64,000 nucleotides of DNA from Streptomyces sp. NBC_00234 (GCF_036195325.1 NZ_CP108101.1:5890001-5954000), one strand, 5' to 3'; shown: positions 43,828 through 53,247, counted from the first letter of the stretch. Translations and numbers: made by a program. Notes: generated by a model not told the origin, from the letters alone.

Positions 43828-46764
43828 CTACTGCTGAGGGGCTGGTGGGGGCTGCTGCTGCCATCCCGCGGGCGGTACCGGACCCTGCAGTTCCGACTCC
43901 CCGGTCCTGCCGTCGTGCTGTTGGGGCGCCGGGGGAGCGCCGGCCGGGCTCGCGCCGGACTGGGCCTGTGAGGGCAGCGACTGCTGCCAGCCGTTCTGCT
44001 GCGCACCGGGGCCGGGCTGCGGCGGGTACGGCTGCTGGGGAGGCAGCTGCTGCGGGGGCTGCTGTCCTCCGTACGGCTGCTGCGGATACGGCTGTTGGGG
44101 GTGCTGCGGCTGCTGCGGCTGCGGGTAGGGCTGGTACGGCTGCCCGGCCTGCGGCTGCCCCGGCTGCTGCTGCGGTACGTAGGGCTGCTGGCCCGGCGCC
44201 TGCTGACCCGGCGTCTGGTGACCCGGCATCGGCGGAGCGAACTGCGGCGGCTGGCTGCTGCCGTCCGAGGTCCACAGCCCCTGCTGCTGCTGGGCGCGCG
44301 CGAAGTCCTCCGCGACCATGGCCGAGAGGTTGAAGTACGCCTCGCGGGTCTTCGGACGCATCATGTCGAGGTCGACCTCGGCGCCCGCCGAGAGGTGCTC
44401 GTCGAACGGCACCACGACGACGCCGCGGCAGCGCGTCTCGAAGTGCTGCACGATGTCGTCGACCTTGATCATCTTGCCGGTCTCGCGGACGCCGGAGATG
44501 ACCGTGATGGAACGCTGCACCAGGTCCGCGTACCCGTGGGCCGACAGCCAGTCCAGCGTGGTCGAGGCACTCGACGCACCGTCCACCGACGGCGTGGAGA
44601 TGATGATCAGCTGGTCGGCGAGGTCCAGCACGCCGCGCATCGCGCTGTACAGCAGGCCGGTGCCCGAGTCCGTCAGGATGATCGGGTACTGCTTGCCGAG
44701 CACGTCGATCGCGCGCCGGTAGTCCTCGTCGTTGAACGTCGTCGAGACCGCCGGGTCCACGTCGTTGGCGATGATCTCCAGACCGGAGGGTGCCTGCGAG
44801 GTGAAGCGGCGGATGTCCATGTACGAGTTGAGGTACGGGATCGCCTGGACCAGGTCACGGATGGTGGCACCGGTCTCGCGGCGCACCCGGCGGCCGAGCG
44901 TGCCGGCGTCCGGGTTGGCGTCGATGGCGAGGATCTTGTCCTGCCGCTCGGTGGCCAGCGTCGAACCGAGCGCGGTCGTCGTCGTGGTCTTGCCGACGCC
45001 GCCCTTGAGGCTGATGACCGCGATCCGGTAGCAGGACAGCACCGGCGTACGGATCAGGTCCAGCTTGCGCTGGCGCTCGACCTCCTCCTTCTTCCCGCCC
45101 AGCTTGAAGCGGGCGGCGGCGGAGGGGGTGCGGCTGCTCTTGGCCTTCTGCTTGCCCCGGACCAGGCGGTCCGAGGAGAGCTCCACGGCTGCCGTGTACC
45201 CGAGCGGCGCCCCCGGCACGGAACGCTCGCGCTGGTCGTGGGTGACCGGGGTCGGCCAGGCGTTTCCGGTGCGCGGGTCCACGGGGGGTCCCTGCGGGGC
45301 TCCCTGCGGTGCCTGCTGCTGCGGATGCTGGGCGGGCGGCTGCTGCTGATGCTGCGGCGCCTGGTAGAGCTCCGGCTGCTGCTGCGGCGTGGCGGGCGTG
45401 AGCGGGGCGGGCAGATTGGGCGTTCCCGGGACCGGCGGCTGCGGGGCCTGCGCGGGCAGCGGTGCGCTCTGCGCGGGGAAGTGCGGCTGCTGCGGCTGCT
45501 GAGGCGTGGGGGCCTGCGGAGCCTGGGGCGGCTGCGGGAACCCGTATCCGCCCTGTGCCTGCGGGAATCCGTAACCGCCCTGCTGCTGCGGTGCGCCCTG
45601 GCCCGGGAACTGCGGCTGCTGTTGCTGGGGCGGCTGAGGTGCCTGCGGCGGCTGGGGCTGCTGAGGCGCCTGGGGGAATCCGTATCCGCCCTGGGGGGCC
45701 GGGACCCCGGGCTGCGCCGCCGGGACCGGACCCTGCGGCGGCTGAGGTGCCTGCGCCGCGTGCGGGAAGCCGTAGCCTCCGGGCGCCTCGTTCGTGGGTA
45801 CCGGCGCGGGCCACTGGGACGCGGGCTGGGGCGCCGCGGGCTGCGGGGCGGCCGGCTGGAAGGCGGGCGGCAGCGGAGGCAGGGCGCCCTGCGCGGGCGG
45901 TGCGGGTGACCAGGGGACCGGCGCGTGGGACGGCGCGGCGTCCTGGGGCGCTTCGGCGGGCGGTACGTCCTGGGGCGCCGCGTCCACCGGAGCGTCGGCG
46001 GACACCGCGTCCACTGCGGCGGGCCCGGCGTCTCCCGGCGCGTCGGCCGCCGGTTCCGCGGCGGCCGGGACGGAGTCCTCCGCGGAGGCGTCCGGAGCGT
46101 CCGGCTCGTCCGTGGACCCGTCATCGGACGTACCCGGGGCCCCGTCCGTCACCGGGGCGACGGCAAGAGCCGCATGCTTCCCGTCGTCCGAGGCGTCGGC
46201 GTCCGCGTCCGCTTCCGGCTCCGGGCCGGAGCCCGTACCCGGGGCCGCGCTCGCGTCCGGCGTCGGCTCCGAGGCCGCGATCGCGGCCTCCGCTCCCGCA
46301 GCCGCTTCCCGCTCCGCGATCTCCCGCTTCAGGGCCGCCGGCGAGAACCGCATGGTCGCGCCGCTCTCCACGTCGCCACCGCCGAACGGATCCGGCGCCG
46401 CGCCGGAACCGGCGGGCTCGGCGGACGGTACGGAGGGTCCGGGGGCGGATGAGGGTTCGTCCGCCGCGGCCGAAGCCGCCGGGGAGGCCGGCGCCGCCGG
46501 TTCGGAGCGCGGTGCCCAGTTGGGCTCGTAGCCGCCGCCGGCCGGCAGCCCCGGCACGGAGACCGGCGCCCCGTTGGGCGGCGGAGGCGGCGCGAGATGC
46601 GAACCGGCTCCGCCCGACGAGTCCCCCGCCGCGTTCTGCGTGTACCAGGCGGGAGGGGTGTAGTCGATGGTGAACTCACCCGTCATCTCGGCGGGATCCG
46701 CGTCGGACGACTCGTCGACGGGCGTGTTCCATCCCCCGCGGATCTCGTCCCGATCGCCGTTCAC
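43828..46764 (-). CDS. EspI-like Pro/Gln-rich protein with ParA/MinD-type ATPase domain (ESX locus)
   Basis: 978-aa protein encoded at the edge of the type VII secretion locus. About 530 N-terminal residues are acidic, then Pro/Gln/Ala-rich and disordered, with several GGYGFP repeats (GGYGFPQ). A ParA/MinD-like ATPase follows (~575-830): deviant Walker A KGGVGKTTTTTALG near residues 585-598, then ILAIDANPDAGTLGRRV and a Walker B ILTDSGTGLLYSAMRG. The C-terminal ~140 residues are again Pro/Gln/Tyr-rich. The domain order matches EspI of mycobacterial ESX-1, which may link the secretion ATPase to cellular energy or position; that parallel is inference. Own terminator at 43773-43806. Confidence 0.85.
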   Translation of the reverse strand: MNGDRDEIRGGWNTPVDESSDADPAEMTGEFTIDYTPPAWYTQNAAGDSSGGAGSHLAPPPPPNGAPVSVPGLPAGGGYEPNWAPRSEPAAPASPAASAAADEPSSAPGPSVPSAEPAGSGAAPDPFGGGDVESGATMRFSPAALKREIAEREAAAGAEAAIAASEPTPDASAAPGTGSGPEPEADADADASDDGKHAALAVAPVTDGAPGTSDDGSTDEPDAPDASAEDSVPAAAEPAADAPGDAGPAAVDAVSADAPVDAAPQDVPPAEAPQDAAPSHAPVPWSPAPPAQGALPPLPPAFQPAAPQPAAPQPASQWPAPVPTNEAPGGYGFPHAAQAPQPPQGPVPAAQPGVPAPQGGYGFPQAPQQPQPPQAPQPPQQQQPQFPGQGAPQQQGGYGFPQAQGGYGFPQPPQAPQAPTPQQPQQPHFPAQSAPLPAQAPQPPVPGTPNLPAPLTPATPQQQPELYQAPQHQQQPPAQHPQQQAPQGAPQGPPVDPRTGNAWPTPVTHDQRERSVPGAPLGYTAAVELSSDRLVRGKQKAKSSRTPSAAARFKLGGKKEEVERQRKLDLIRTPVLSCYRIAVISLKGGVGKTTTTTALGSTLATERQDKILAIDANPDAGTLGRRVRRETGATIRDLVQAIPYLNSYMDIRRFTSQAPSGLEIIANDVDPAVSTTFNDEDYRRAIDVLGKQYPIILTDSGTGLLYSAMRGVLDLADQLIIISTPSVDGASSASTTLDWLSAHGYADLVQRSITVISGVRETGKMIKVDDIVQHFETRCRGVVVVPFDEHLSAGAEVDLDMMRPKTREAYFNLSAMVAEDFARAQQQQGLWTSDGSSQPPQFAPPMPGHQTPGQQAPGQQPYVPQQQPGQPQAGQPYQPYPQPQQPQHPQQPYPQQPYGGQQPPQQLPPQQPYPPQPGPGAQQNGWQQSLPSQAQSGASPAGAPPAPQQHDGRTGESELQGPVPPAGWQQQPPPAPQQ

Positions 46765-47083
46765 TTTGCCTCCTGGTGTGGTCGAGCACCCTTGTGCCGT
46801 GGTGGGTGGGGGCGACCGTTCCCGTTGTCCGATCCGCCCGGCTCTCCCCCTTGGGACGCGCGTGGCCTGTCCACAGGTTCTCCTGGCGCGCCCTCACCCA
46901 CCCTAATCGCCATCGGGCTCACTACGGCAGGCCGTACCGCGTCGCAAGAAGCGTCCCAGTACGACACGTACTGCGCCCAAGTGGGCGCCGAGCGGCTGAA
47001 CGTGAGGACAGAAGCGGTCGAATTCGGATATCTGCGTACGGAACACGGAGCCTCCCGTGCGCAACGCGCCCCTCGCGGGGCGC
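46765..47083. other. 319-bp non-coding gap between two minus-strand ESX genes
   Basis: Separates the EspI-like gene (start 46764) from the end of the small ESX gene (stop at 47084). Just after that stop is a 7-bp hairpin (GCGCCCC / GGGGCGC, 47066-47083) which may terminate it. On the minus strand TAGGGT (46900-46905) could be a -10 for the EspI-like gene, but no good -35 is at 16-19 bp. No coding potential that I trust on either strand. Confidence 0.5.
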
Positions 47084-47806
47084 TCAGTCCATCCGGCGTG
47101 CGCTGCCCAACAATCCGGTCTCGGAGTCGGTCGCCTGGGTCATCACGAACTGCCGGTCACGATCCGCGCACCACAGGGTGACGCCGTCGGCCAATGTGGA
47201 CAGCGCCTGCGACTCGGAGGGCGACAGATGCAGGATGCGGCCGATCTGCGCGGCCTCGTCCGGCGAGACCCGCTGGATGCCGACGAGCGCCGACTTCTCC
47301 ATCAGGCGCGGAGCCACCGGGCTCAGATACGGCAGCAGCGTCACCACCGACTGCCAGGGGCCCGCCACCACACGTCCGCGCGGCGGTCGCATCCCGCAGT
47401 CCCGCACCACGACGACCGGGGATCCGGCCGACGCTCCCTGCGGCGGCACCCGCCCCACGTCGTGCAGCGAGACGCACGGCTGCCCGCCGCCCGCCGCCTG
47501 GGCCAGCCCCGTCCAGGCGGCTGCCCGGCCGGTCTCCACGGCGATGCGGGCACCCGTGGCGGCGGCGCGCAGCGCCAGCACCTGGGCCGTCCACAGACCG
47601 CCGATCAGCGTGACCTCGTACGGAGTGGGCCGGTTGATGCCCAGCACCGCGGGACGCCCCTCGGCGTCGACCCCGATCACCGTGCCGTCGTCGCCGACCG
47701 GCAGGGCCAGGGACTCCAGCTCGTCGAAGGAGACCGCGTGCCTGCTGCGGCGCGGACCGATCAGACCGAAGCCCAGCCGGGCCCGGGTGCTCGACGGTGT
47801 GGACAT
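47084..47806 (-). CDS. ESX-locus hypothetical protein, 240 aa
   Basis: Unknown protein whose ATG (47806) shares one base with the eccE stop codon (TGATG), so it is coupled to eccE. No signal peptide or transmembrane helix. The N-terminus is SSTRARLGFGLIGPRRSRHA; a repeated beta-strand-rich segment (VILPVGDDGT-like LALPVGDDGTVIGVDAEGRP) and a late segment VSPDEAAQIGRILHLSPSES look conserved but belong to no family I can name. Its place between eccE and the EspI-like gene suggests an accessory of the secretion system. Confidence 0.75.
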   Translation of the reverse strand: MSTPSSTRARLGFGLIGPRRSRHAVSFDELESLALPVGDDGTVIGVDAEGRPAVLGINRPTPYEVTLIGGLWTAQVLALRAAATGARIAVETGRAAAWTGLAQAAGGGQPCVSLHDVGRVPPQGASAGSPVVVVRDCGMRPPRGRVVAGPWQSVVTLLPYLSPVAPRLMEKSALVGIQRVSPDEAAQIGRILHLSPSESQALSTLADGVTLWCADRDRQFVMTQATDSETGLLGSARRMD

Positions 47807-49158
47807 CAGCGGGTACCCCCGAGCGGCAGCGTGGCGAGCACACCGGGCAGCTGCTCGCGGTCCAGTCGCACCAGCGCCGTCTTCACTCCGCGCGCGGTGC
47901 GCTCCAACTCATGGCGGGCGGCGACCAGTTCCTCGTCGCTGCGGCCCGTGATCCGGATGTGTCCGGTGACCGAGACCTCCGAGCGGTTGCCGTGGCCCAG
48001 CGTCAGGCTGAACGTCGTGGCGAGCGCCGGAATCGAGGTGAGCAGCGCGACCAGCTGCGGCATAGAGGCACCGCCGCCGCCCAACTGCGGCCAGCGGCCG
48101 ACCCAGTACGTGGTGTGGCGCCGGTCGTCGCAGCGCCAGGTGCGCGAGGTCTCCTCGGTGCGCCGGCCCGGGGTCTCCGACCGGCTGGCCTGCGCCATCG
48201 CCAGCGGGCTGACACAGGCGGAGGTCGCGATCGCGGCGGTCAGTTCCTGCTCGGTGAGCACCGTCGCGCGGAACCCGGCCCCGGTCAGCCGGCTGGCCAG
48301 CTGGTCGGCGGCCCGCACCGCGCACTTCTGCGCCCCTTCGATGCCGCCGCCGCGCGCCTGCACCGCCTCGGGGCAGAGTTCCGGGTCCAGCTTGAGCGCG
48401 ATCCAGGTGATCCGCACCGCCGGCGAACCCGTCTGGGCCTGCAGGGGCGCGTAGTTGCGCGCGGCGACCGACTGCGACGGCAGGTGCGGGGCGGGAGCGG
48501 GCTGGGTGTGCTGCACGATCTGCGCGGACTCCAGGCGGATTCCGTCGACGTCGAGCACATCGCGCACGAGGGTCAGGGGCAGCGGCCGCGCCGAGCGGTC
48601 CGGGCGCAGCGCCGTGGCGTCCGACTCGACCTGGACGACCGCCGTCAGGAACGTGCCGTCGCCGATCATGCCGACCGGGCGCCGGTCGCGGTCGCTGAAG
48701 GAGTACGTGCGCAGGGCGGGCTCGCACTCGACGGCGGGCGCCAGGCCGGGCTCCGTACCCGCGGGCAGGACCAGGGAGGCCGCACGCCGGCTGCGGGCCC
48801 GCAGCGCGAAGACCGTGCTCAGCCACTCCGGCAGCGACCGGCGGTGCCGGCGGACGACGGCGAGCAGGACCAGGATCGCGGCGGCGACTCCGGCCGGAAC
48901 CAGCAGCAGCGGTTCGACGACCCAGGCGGCGACCAGCAGGGCGGCGGCGATTTCGATCAGTACGAGTTGTTGCAATCGGAACGAACCGAACTGTCCGGCC
49001 CGTCCGTTCAGCCGCGGCGAGGCCGCTCCACCGGAGCCGGGGACGCCCGGAGGTGAGGTGCGGGAACCGCGGCGGGAGGCCCGTGGGCCGCCTGATCCGG
49101 GAGCCCCGGACGCCTGTGTGGTCCCGGCCGGACGTGTCCGCGTTGCGGAAGCCATCAT
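47806..49158 (-). CDS. eccE: type VII secretion protein EccE
   Basis: 450-aa membrane component of the ESX core complex. About 65 Ser/Pro/Gly/Arg-rich residues precede two closely spaced hydrophobic helices (LVLIEIAAALLVAAWVVEPL and AGVAAAILVLLAVV). The rest is the cytoplasmic/peripheral EccE domain (RPVGMIGDGTFLTAVVQVES, EGAQKCAVRAADQLASRLTG). Start ATG 49158 (or the next codon) behind GGGGGAA. It is divergent from eccB across 223 bp. Without a mycobacterial-length match the assignment rests on domain layout and context. Confidence 0.82.
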   Translation of the reverse strand: MMASATRTRPAGTTQASGAPGSGGPRASRRGSRTSPPGVPGSGGAASPRLNGRAGQFGSFRLQQLVLIEIAAALLVAAWVVEPLLLVPAGVAAAILVLLAVVRRHRRSLPEWLSTVFALRARSRRAASLVLPAGTEPGLAPAVECEPALRTYSFSDRDRRPVGMIGDGTFLTAVVQVESDATALRPDRSARPLPLTLVRDVLDVDGIRLESAQIVQHTQPAPAPHLPSQSVAARNYAPLQAQTGSPAVRITWIALKLDPELCPEAVQARGGGIEGAQKCAVRAADQLASRLTGAGFRATVLTEQELTAAIATSACVSPLAMAQASRSETPGRRTEETSRTWRCDDRRHTTYWVGRWPQLGGGGASMPQLVALLTSIPALATTFSLTLGHGNRSEVSVTGHIRITGRSDEELVAARHELERTARGVKTALVRLDREQLPGVLATLPLGGTR

Positions 49159-49283
49159 TCCGGCATTCCCCCGTTCATAAGGCCCAACTCCACCCGATCG
49201 CCCCTGCCCCGCCGGGGCTTCGGCGGCTGGATCACCCTACCCGGCCCACGGGCACTCACGATCAGCAGGCATAGTAGGGGGCC

Positions 49284-49320
49284 GGTCCGGCACCAGGGTC
49301 CGGCATCCGGGGTCCGGCAC
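49284..49320 (+). repeat. three 10-bp direct repeats in the eccE-eccB divergent promoter region
   Basis: GGTCCGGCAC (49284-49293), GGTCCGGCAT (49297-49306) and GGTCCGGCAC (49311-49320) lie 13-14 bp apart, 60-100 bp upstream of the eccB start. Spacing is close to 1.3 helical turns. Could be repeated regulator sites or a simple duplication. Confidence 0.7.
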
Positions 49321-49381
49321 AGGGGGCGGGGATGCGTCCGCTCCTGGGCCGCGCGGGGAGACACGGGAGACAGACAGACTC

Positions 49382-50929
49382 ATGGCATCACGGCGGGATG
49401 AGCTCAACGCGTACACCTTTGCGAAGAAGCGCACGGTGGCGGCATTCCTCCAACCGTCGCCCACCGGGACCGAGGAGGGCGCGCCCCGGCCCTTGCGGGC
49501 CGTCGTCCCGAGCCTGATCGTCGGCGCGCTGATCCTCGCCGGATTCGGCGCCTGGGGCATGTTCAAGCCCACCGCGCCCAAGGACTGGGACAAGCCCGGC
49601 ACCAAGGTGATCGTCGGCAAGAAGTCCACCACCCGCTACGTGGTGCTCAGCACGGGCGAGGGCAAGAACAAGAAGACGCTCCTCCACCCCGTACTGAACC
49701 TCGCCTCGGCCCGACTGCTCCTCACCCCGCAGCAGTTCGACGTGGTCCAGGTCGGCGACGACATCCTGGACGCGGGCAAGCCCCCGCGCGGACCGATCCT
49801 CGGCATCCCGTACGCCCCCGACCGGCTCCCCGAGCCGAAGGACGCGGGAACGCCCAAGCGCTGGGCGGTCTGCGAACAGCCCGGCGGCAAGGGCAACACC
49901 GTGCAGAAGGCGGCGTTCGTCTTCGCCGAGCGGGACCTGAAGCTGACCGAGGGCAGGAAGCAGCTCGCCGGCGGACAGGTGCTCTACGTCCAGGGCCAGG
50001 ACAGGGCCCGCTACCTCGTCGACGCGAGCGGCACCAAGTACCGCATCGACGAGAGCGCCACCGACAACGGCCATCTGACCAACGCCCTGGTCGGCAGCAG
50101 CCTCCCGCAGGCCGTCACCGACGACTGGCTCGCCACCCTGCACGACGGCAGCCCGGTCGTCTTCCCGCGGATCCCCGGCACGGTCGGCGCACCCGCCCGC
50201 ATCCAGGGCCAGCTCTCCGCCGAGGAGAACAAGGTCGGCATGGTGCTCAGGACCGAGACCGGCAACGGCACCCAGCACTACGTGGTGCTCGACGGCAGGG
50301 TTCAGCCGATCTCCGAGTTCACCGCCTGGCTGCTGATCAACTCCCCGCAGACCGCGCCCCTGAACCTGGACAGCGAGGCGCGCGCCGTCGGACTCCAGGA
50401 CTTCGTCCCGGACGGCGAGACCTTCGCCGGCCAGGGCGCGCGCTGGCCGGCCCACAAGGCCGAGCAGGTCAACTCGGCGTCCGGCGACGGCAGCAGGGAC
50501 ACCATCTGCAGCGTGCTGCGCAAGGTGGACGACAAGGGCCGTACGACGCTGAGCGTCTGGGCCGGTACGGAGTACCCGGCCGCGATCAACGCCGGTGGCA
50601 CCAGCACCTACGTCACCCCCGGCAGCGGGCTGCTCTACACCCAGGTCCAGGGCCGCCAGACCAGCCCCGACGGCTCGCTCTTCCTGGTCACCGACACCGG
50701 GCTGCGGTACGCGGTCCAGGCGAACGGCGACAGCGACGCCCGGCGCTCCGACATCGGCACCGGCGACCAGCAGGGCCAGGGCGACGGCCGCCCCGAGCCG
50801 AGCCAGGCGCAGATCCGGCTCGGCTACGAGAAGATCGTCCCCTCCCTCGTGCCGATCGCGTGGTCGGACTTCCTGGCCAAGGGCCCCCGGCTCGACACCA
50901 ACAGCGCCCGCCAGCCCCAGGGCTCGTAA
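49382..50929 (+). CDS. eccB: type VII secretion protein EccB
   Basis: 515-aa ESX core component. The hallmark N-terminus is MASRRDELNAYTFAKKRTVA, followed by one transmembrane helix (about 41-60, LIVGALILAGFGAWGMF) and a large extracytoplasmic domain of repeat type, containing RARYLVDASGTKYRI and FLVTDTGLRYAVQANGD, which recur as R-repeats. In mycobacterial structures EccB lines the outer face of the inner-membrane complex. Followed 45 bp downstream by the mycosin gene; probably co-transcribed. Confidence 0.95.
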   Translation: MASRRDELNAYTFAKKRTVAAFLQPSPTGTEEGAPRPLRAVVPSLIVGALILAGFGAWGMFKPTAPKDWDKPGTKVIVGKKSTTRYVVLSTGEGKNKKTLLHPVLNLASARLLLTPQQFDVVQVGDDILDAGKPPRGPILGIPYAPDRLPEPKDAGTPKRWAVCEQPGGKGNTVQKAAFVFAERDLKLTEGRKQLAGGQVLYVQGQDRARYLVDASGTKYRIDESATDNGHLTNALVGSSLPQAVTDDWLATLHDGSPVVFPRIPGTVGAPARIQGQLSAEENKVGMVLRTETGNGTQHYVVLDGRVQPISEFTAWLLINSPQTAPLNLDSEARAVGLQDFVPDGETFAGQGARWPAHKAEQVNSASGDGSRDTICSVLRKVDDKGRTTLSVWAGTEYPAAINAGGTSTYVTPGSGLLYTQVQGRQTSPDGSLFLVTDTGLRYAVQANGDSDARRSDIGTGDQQGQGDGRPEPSQAQIRLGYEKIVPSLVPIAWSDFLAKGPRLDTNSARQPQGS

Positions 50930-50974
50930 CCGCCTCGTTCGCAGTGGGACCACGAACTCGGGGGAGAGGAACAG

Positions 50975-52216
50975 ATGTTGTACCGGAAGACCGCGCTGCT
51001 GACGGCGGCCACGGCCGCGCTGGCCGCACTCGCGGCGCCGCAGGCCGCCTACGCGGCCACGGGGACCGAGGAGCCCGGCGGCCTCGGGATCAACGGCAGC
51101 GGTGAGTGCACGTTCCCGATGAAGAAGCAGTTCGAGGGCAGGCCCTGGTCGCTCCAGCGGGTCCTGCTCGACGAACTCTGGCAGGACTCCAAGGGCAAGG
51201 GCGTCCGCGTCGCGGTCATCGACACCGGTGTGGACAACGCCAACCCGCAGCTCAGGACCGCCGTCGACACCACCGCCGGCCGTGATCTCCTCAGCGCCAA
51301 GGGCGACGGCACGACCGACGAGGTCGGACACGGCACCAAGGTTGCCGGCATCATCGCCGCCCGCCCCCGCAAGGGCACCGGATTCGTCGGACTGGCCCCC
51401 GAGGCCACGATCATCCCGATCCGGCAGAACGACGAGAAGAACAGCGGCAAGGACACCACGATGGCCACCGCCATCGACCACGCGCTCGCCAAGGGCGCCG
51501 ACGTCATCAACATCTCCCAGGACACCACGAAGCCGCTGGCCGCCACGTCCGACCTGGGCAGGGCCGTCGCCAGGGCGCTCGCCAGGAACGTCGTCGTCGT
51601 CGCCTCCGCGGGCAACGACGGCGCGGACGGAAAGCGGAAGGCCACCTACCCGGCAGCCTTCGACGGCGTGCTCGCCGTCGCCTCCTCCGACCGCAACAAC
51701 GAACGCGCCGAGTTCTCCCAGGCCGGGGAGTTCGTCGGCGTCGCCGCCCCCGGCGTGGACATCGTCTCCACCGTCCCCGGCAACGGCCAGTGCGCCGACA
51801 ACGGCACCAGCTTCTCCGCGCCGTACGTGGCCGGGGTCGCCGCCCTCCTCAAGGCCAAGTACCCCACCTGGACGGCCGCCCAGATCGTCGCCCGGATCGA
51901 GCAGACGGCCGAGCGGTCCATCACCGGCCACGACGACTTCGTCGGCTGGGGCGTCGTCGACCCGGTCCGCGCGCTGGCCGGCGACAAGGACGACGTACCG
52001 CTCGACGCGGCGCACCCCGACACCCCGCCGCCCAGGGCCCAGGCCCCGGAGCCCGCGCATCTCGCGATGTCCGAGACACCGCAGGAGCGCAGCGAGCGCT
52101 ACGCCACCTACGCGCTGGCCCTCGCGGCCGTCCTGGTCTCCGTCGTGGCCGGGACCGCGACCGTCGTCCGGGATGTCCGGCGGCGGCGCGGTTTGCGGGA
52201 GAGCGCCGCCCAGTGA
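50975..52216 (+). CDS. mycP: type VII secretion-associated serine protease (mycosin)
   Basis: 413-aa subtilisin-like protease anchored in the membrane. Signal peptide (about 1-26, ending AAYA), catalytic triad Asp83 (VAVIDTGVD), His119 (GHGTKVAGI) and Ser279 (NGTSFSAPYVAG), all intact; a C-terminal helix (TYALALAAVLVSVVAGTATV) with basic tail RRRRG-like end. Mycosins stabilise the ESX membrane complex and can process substrates. RBS GGGGAGAGG precedes ATG 50975. Lies between eccB and the esx pair. Confidence 0.95.
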   Translation: MLYRKTALLTAATAALAALAAPQAAYAATGTEEPGGLGINGSGECTFPMKKQFEGRPWSLQRVLLDELWQDSKGKGVRVAVIDTGVDNANPQLRTAVDTTAGRDLLSAKGDGTTDEVGHGTKVAGIIAARPRKGTGFVGLAPEATIIPIRQNDEKNSGKDTTMATAIDHALAKGADVINISQDTTKPLAATSDLGRAVARALARNVVVVASAGNDGADGKRKATYPAAFDGVLAVASSDRNNERAEFSQAGEFVGVAAPGVDIVSTVPGNGQCADNGTSFSAPYVAGVAALLKAKYPTWTAAQIVARIEQTAERSITGHDDFVGWGVVDPVRALAGDKDDVPLDAAHPDTPPPRAQAPEPAHLAMSETPQERSERYATYALALAAVLVSVVAGTATVVRDVRRRRGLRESAAQ

Positions 52217-52242
52217 AGTACCTCTCTCCCCGGAAACCCCAG

Positions 52243-52271
52243 TTGGGGCGAGATGATGAAGTGACTAGGGT
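52243..52271 (+). promoter_or_regulatory. candidate promoter of esxB-esxA
   Basis: TTGGGG (52243-52248), exactly 17 nt, then TAGGGT (52266-52271), close to the sigma-HrdB consensus, 190 bp upstream of the first esx start and 27 bp after the mycosin stop. A long leader would result. Confidence 0.6.
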
Positions 52272-52460
52272 GGTAGCAGACTTCACGTGTGTGACGGGGG
52301 AACGAGAAGTGGTCGAGGCCGACGCGGGCGGACGGAAATGCCGCAGCGCGCTCCGGGGACCCCGCACTTACCCCACTCCGTATCCGGAGCACACGGGGGC
52401 AGGAAGAAGCCTGACCGCGACCTGCGGACAGGCCCGGGAACTGAGAGATAGGACCTCCGG

Positions 52461-52811
52461 ATGACCAACCCCGCAGGTGGTTTCGGACTTGCCGACGATC
52501 CGATCGTCCAGGCGAAGAACAAGATCATCGACACCGCCGAGGCGGTGTCCAAGCAGGCCAGGGAGCTGGCCGACATCCTCGCGACGGTGAGCGCGGGCTG
52601 GACCGGTGTGGGCGCCTCGGGATTCTCGTCCGCGCAGATCGTGATCAACGAGGACCACGACGAGATCCGTCGGCTGCTCAACGTGCTCCTCAACGCCGTG
52701 AGCCAGACCAAGAACCTCAGCAACGCCAACGACGACGAGGTCCGCGCGGCCTTCAACGCCGTGAAGGCACCGGCGTCCTCGGGCAACACGTCCGGGCTGA
52801 ACGGCGTCTGA
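52461..52811 (+). CDS. esxB: WXG100 family type VII effector EsxB-like
   Basis: 116-aa WXG100 protein forming a helix-turn-helix hairpin; the turn is SAGWTGVGASG (Trp near residue 48). Two amphipathic helices flank it (AKNKIIDTAEAVSKQARELA and DHDEIRRLLNVLLNAVSQTK). The C-terminal tail is Ala/Asn/Gly-rich and has no YxxxD/E signal, so export would rely on the partner. Followed 52 bp later by the second esx gene; the pair is expected to be a heterodimer secreted by the ESX system. Confidence 0.93.
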   Translation: MTNPAGGFGLADDPIVQAKNKIIDTAEAVSKQARELADILATVSAGWTGVGASGFSSAQIVINEDHDEIRRLLNVLLNAVSQTKNLSNANDDEVRAAFNAVKAPASSGNTSGLNGV

Positions 52812-52863
52812 GTCCCGCCGCAGCACCCTTCCACGTACACGCTGAGCACAGAGGAGAAGACTG

Positions 52864-53169
52864 ATGGCTGGGGACCCGAACACCAAGGTCAGGTACGAGA
52901 GCGTCCAGGAGATGGCGAACCGCATCCGTGTGGTGTCGCGCAACATCATCACGGACCTCGCGGAGATGGACGCCGCCCTCAAGGTCGTCACCGACACCTG
53001 GGACGGTGACGCCCACGCGGAGTACATCACGCTCCAGGGCAAGTACAAGGGCAAGGCCGATCACATGAAGGACCGGCTGGAGCAGGTCGCGAAGATCATC
53101 GAGACCGGCAAGGACAGCTACCGCTCCACGGACGTCAAGGCTTCGCGCCTGTTCACCGAGTCGTACTGA
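52864..53169 (+). CDS. esxA: WXG100 family type VII effector EsxA-like
   Basis: 101-aa WXG100 protein with turn DTWDGDAHA (Trp near residue 45) and long helices on both sides. Its C-terminal part carries YRSTD (near residues 87-91), matching the YxxxD/E secretion signal recognised by the EccC ATPase. RBS AGAGGAGAAG precedes ATG 52864. Partner of the upstream WXG100 protein. A hairpin terminator follows. Confidence 0.93.
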   Translation: MAGDPNTKVRYESVQEMANRIRVVSRNIITDLAEMDAALKVVTDTWDGDAHAEYITLQGKYKGKADHMKDRLEQVAKIIETGKDSYRSTDVKASRLFTESY

Positions 53170-53188
53170 CCCACCCGTTCGTACACAC

Positions 53189-53227
53189 GCGAGAGGGGCA
53201 CGCTCGGCGGAGCGTGCCCCTCTTCGC
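53189..53227. terminator. terminator between esxA and the DUF397 gene
   Basis: GCGAGAGGGGCACGCT (53189-53204) pairs with AGCGTGCCCCTCTTCGC (53211-53227) with a single bulge; it lies between convergent genes and can serve both. Confidence 0.85.
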
Positions 53228-53247
53228 CGTTCCCGCGCGGAACCGTC

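Noticed and set aside
45280..46000. Repetitive CTGCGGC-rich DNA, considered as a tandem-repeat element
   Set aside because: It is the coding repeat (Gln/Pro and GGYGFP units) of the EspI-like gene on the minus strand.
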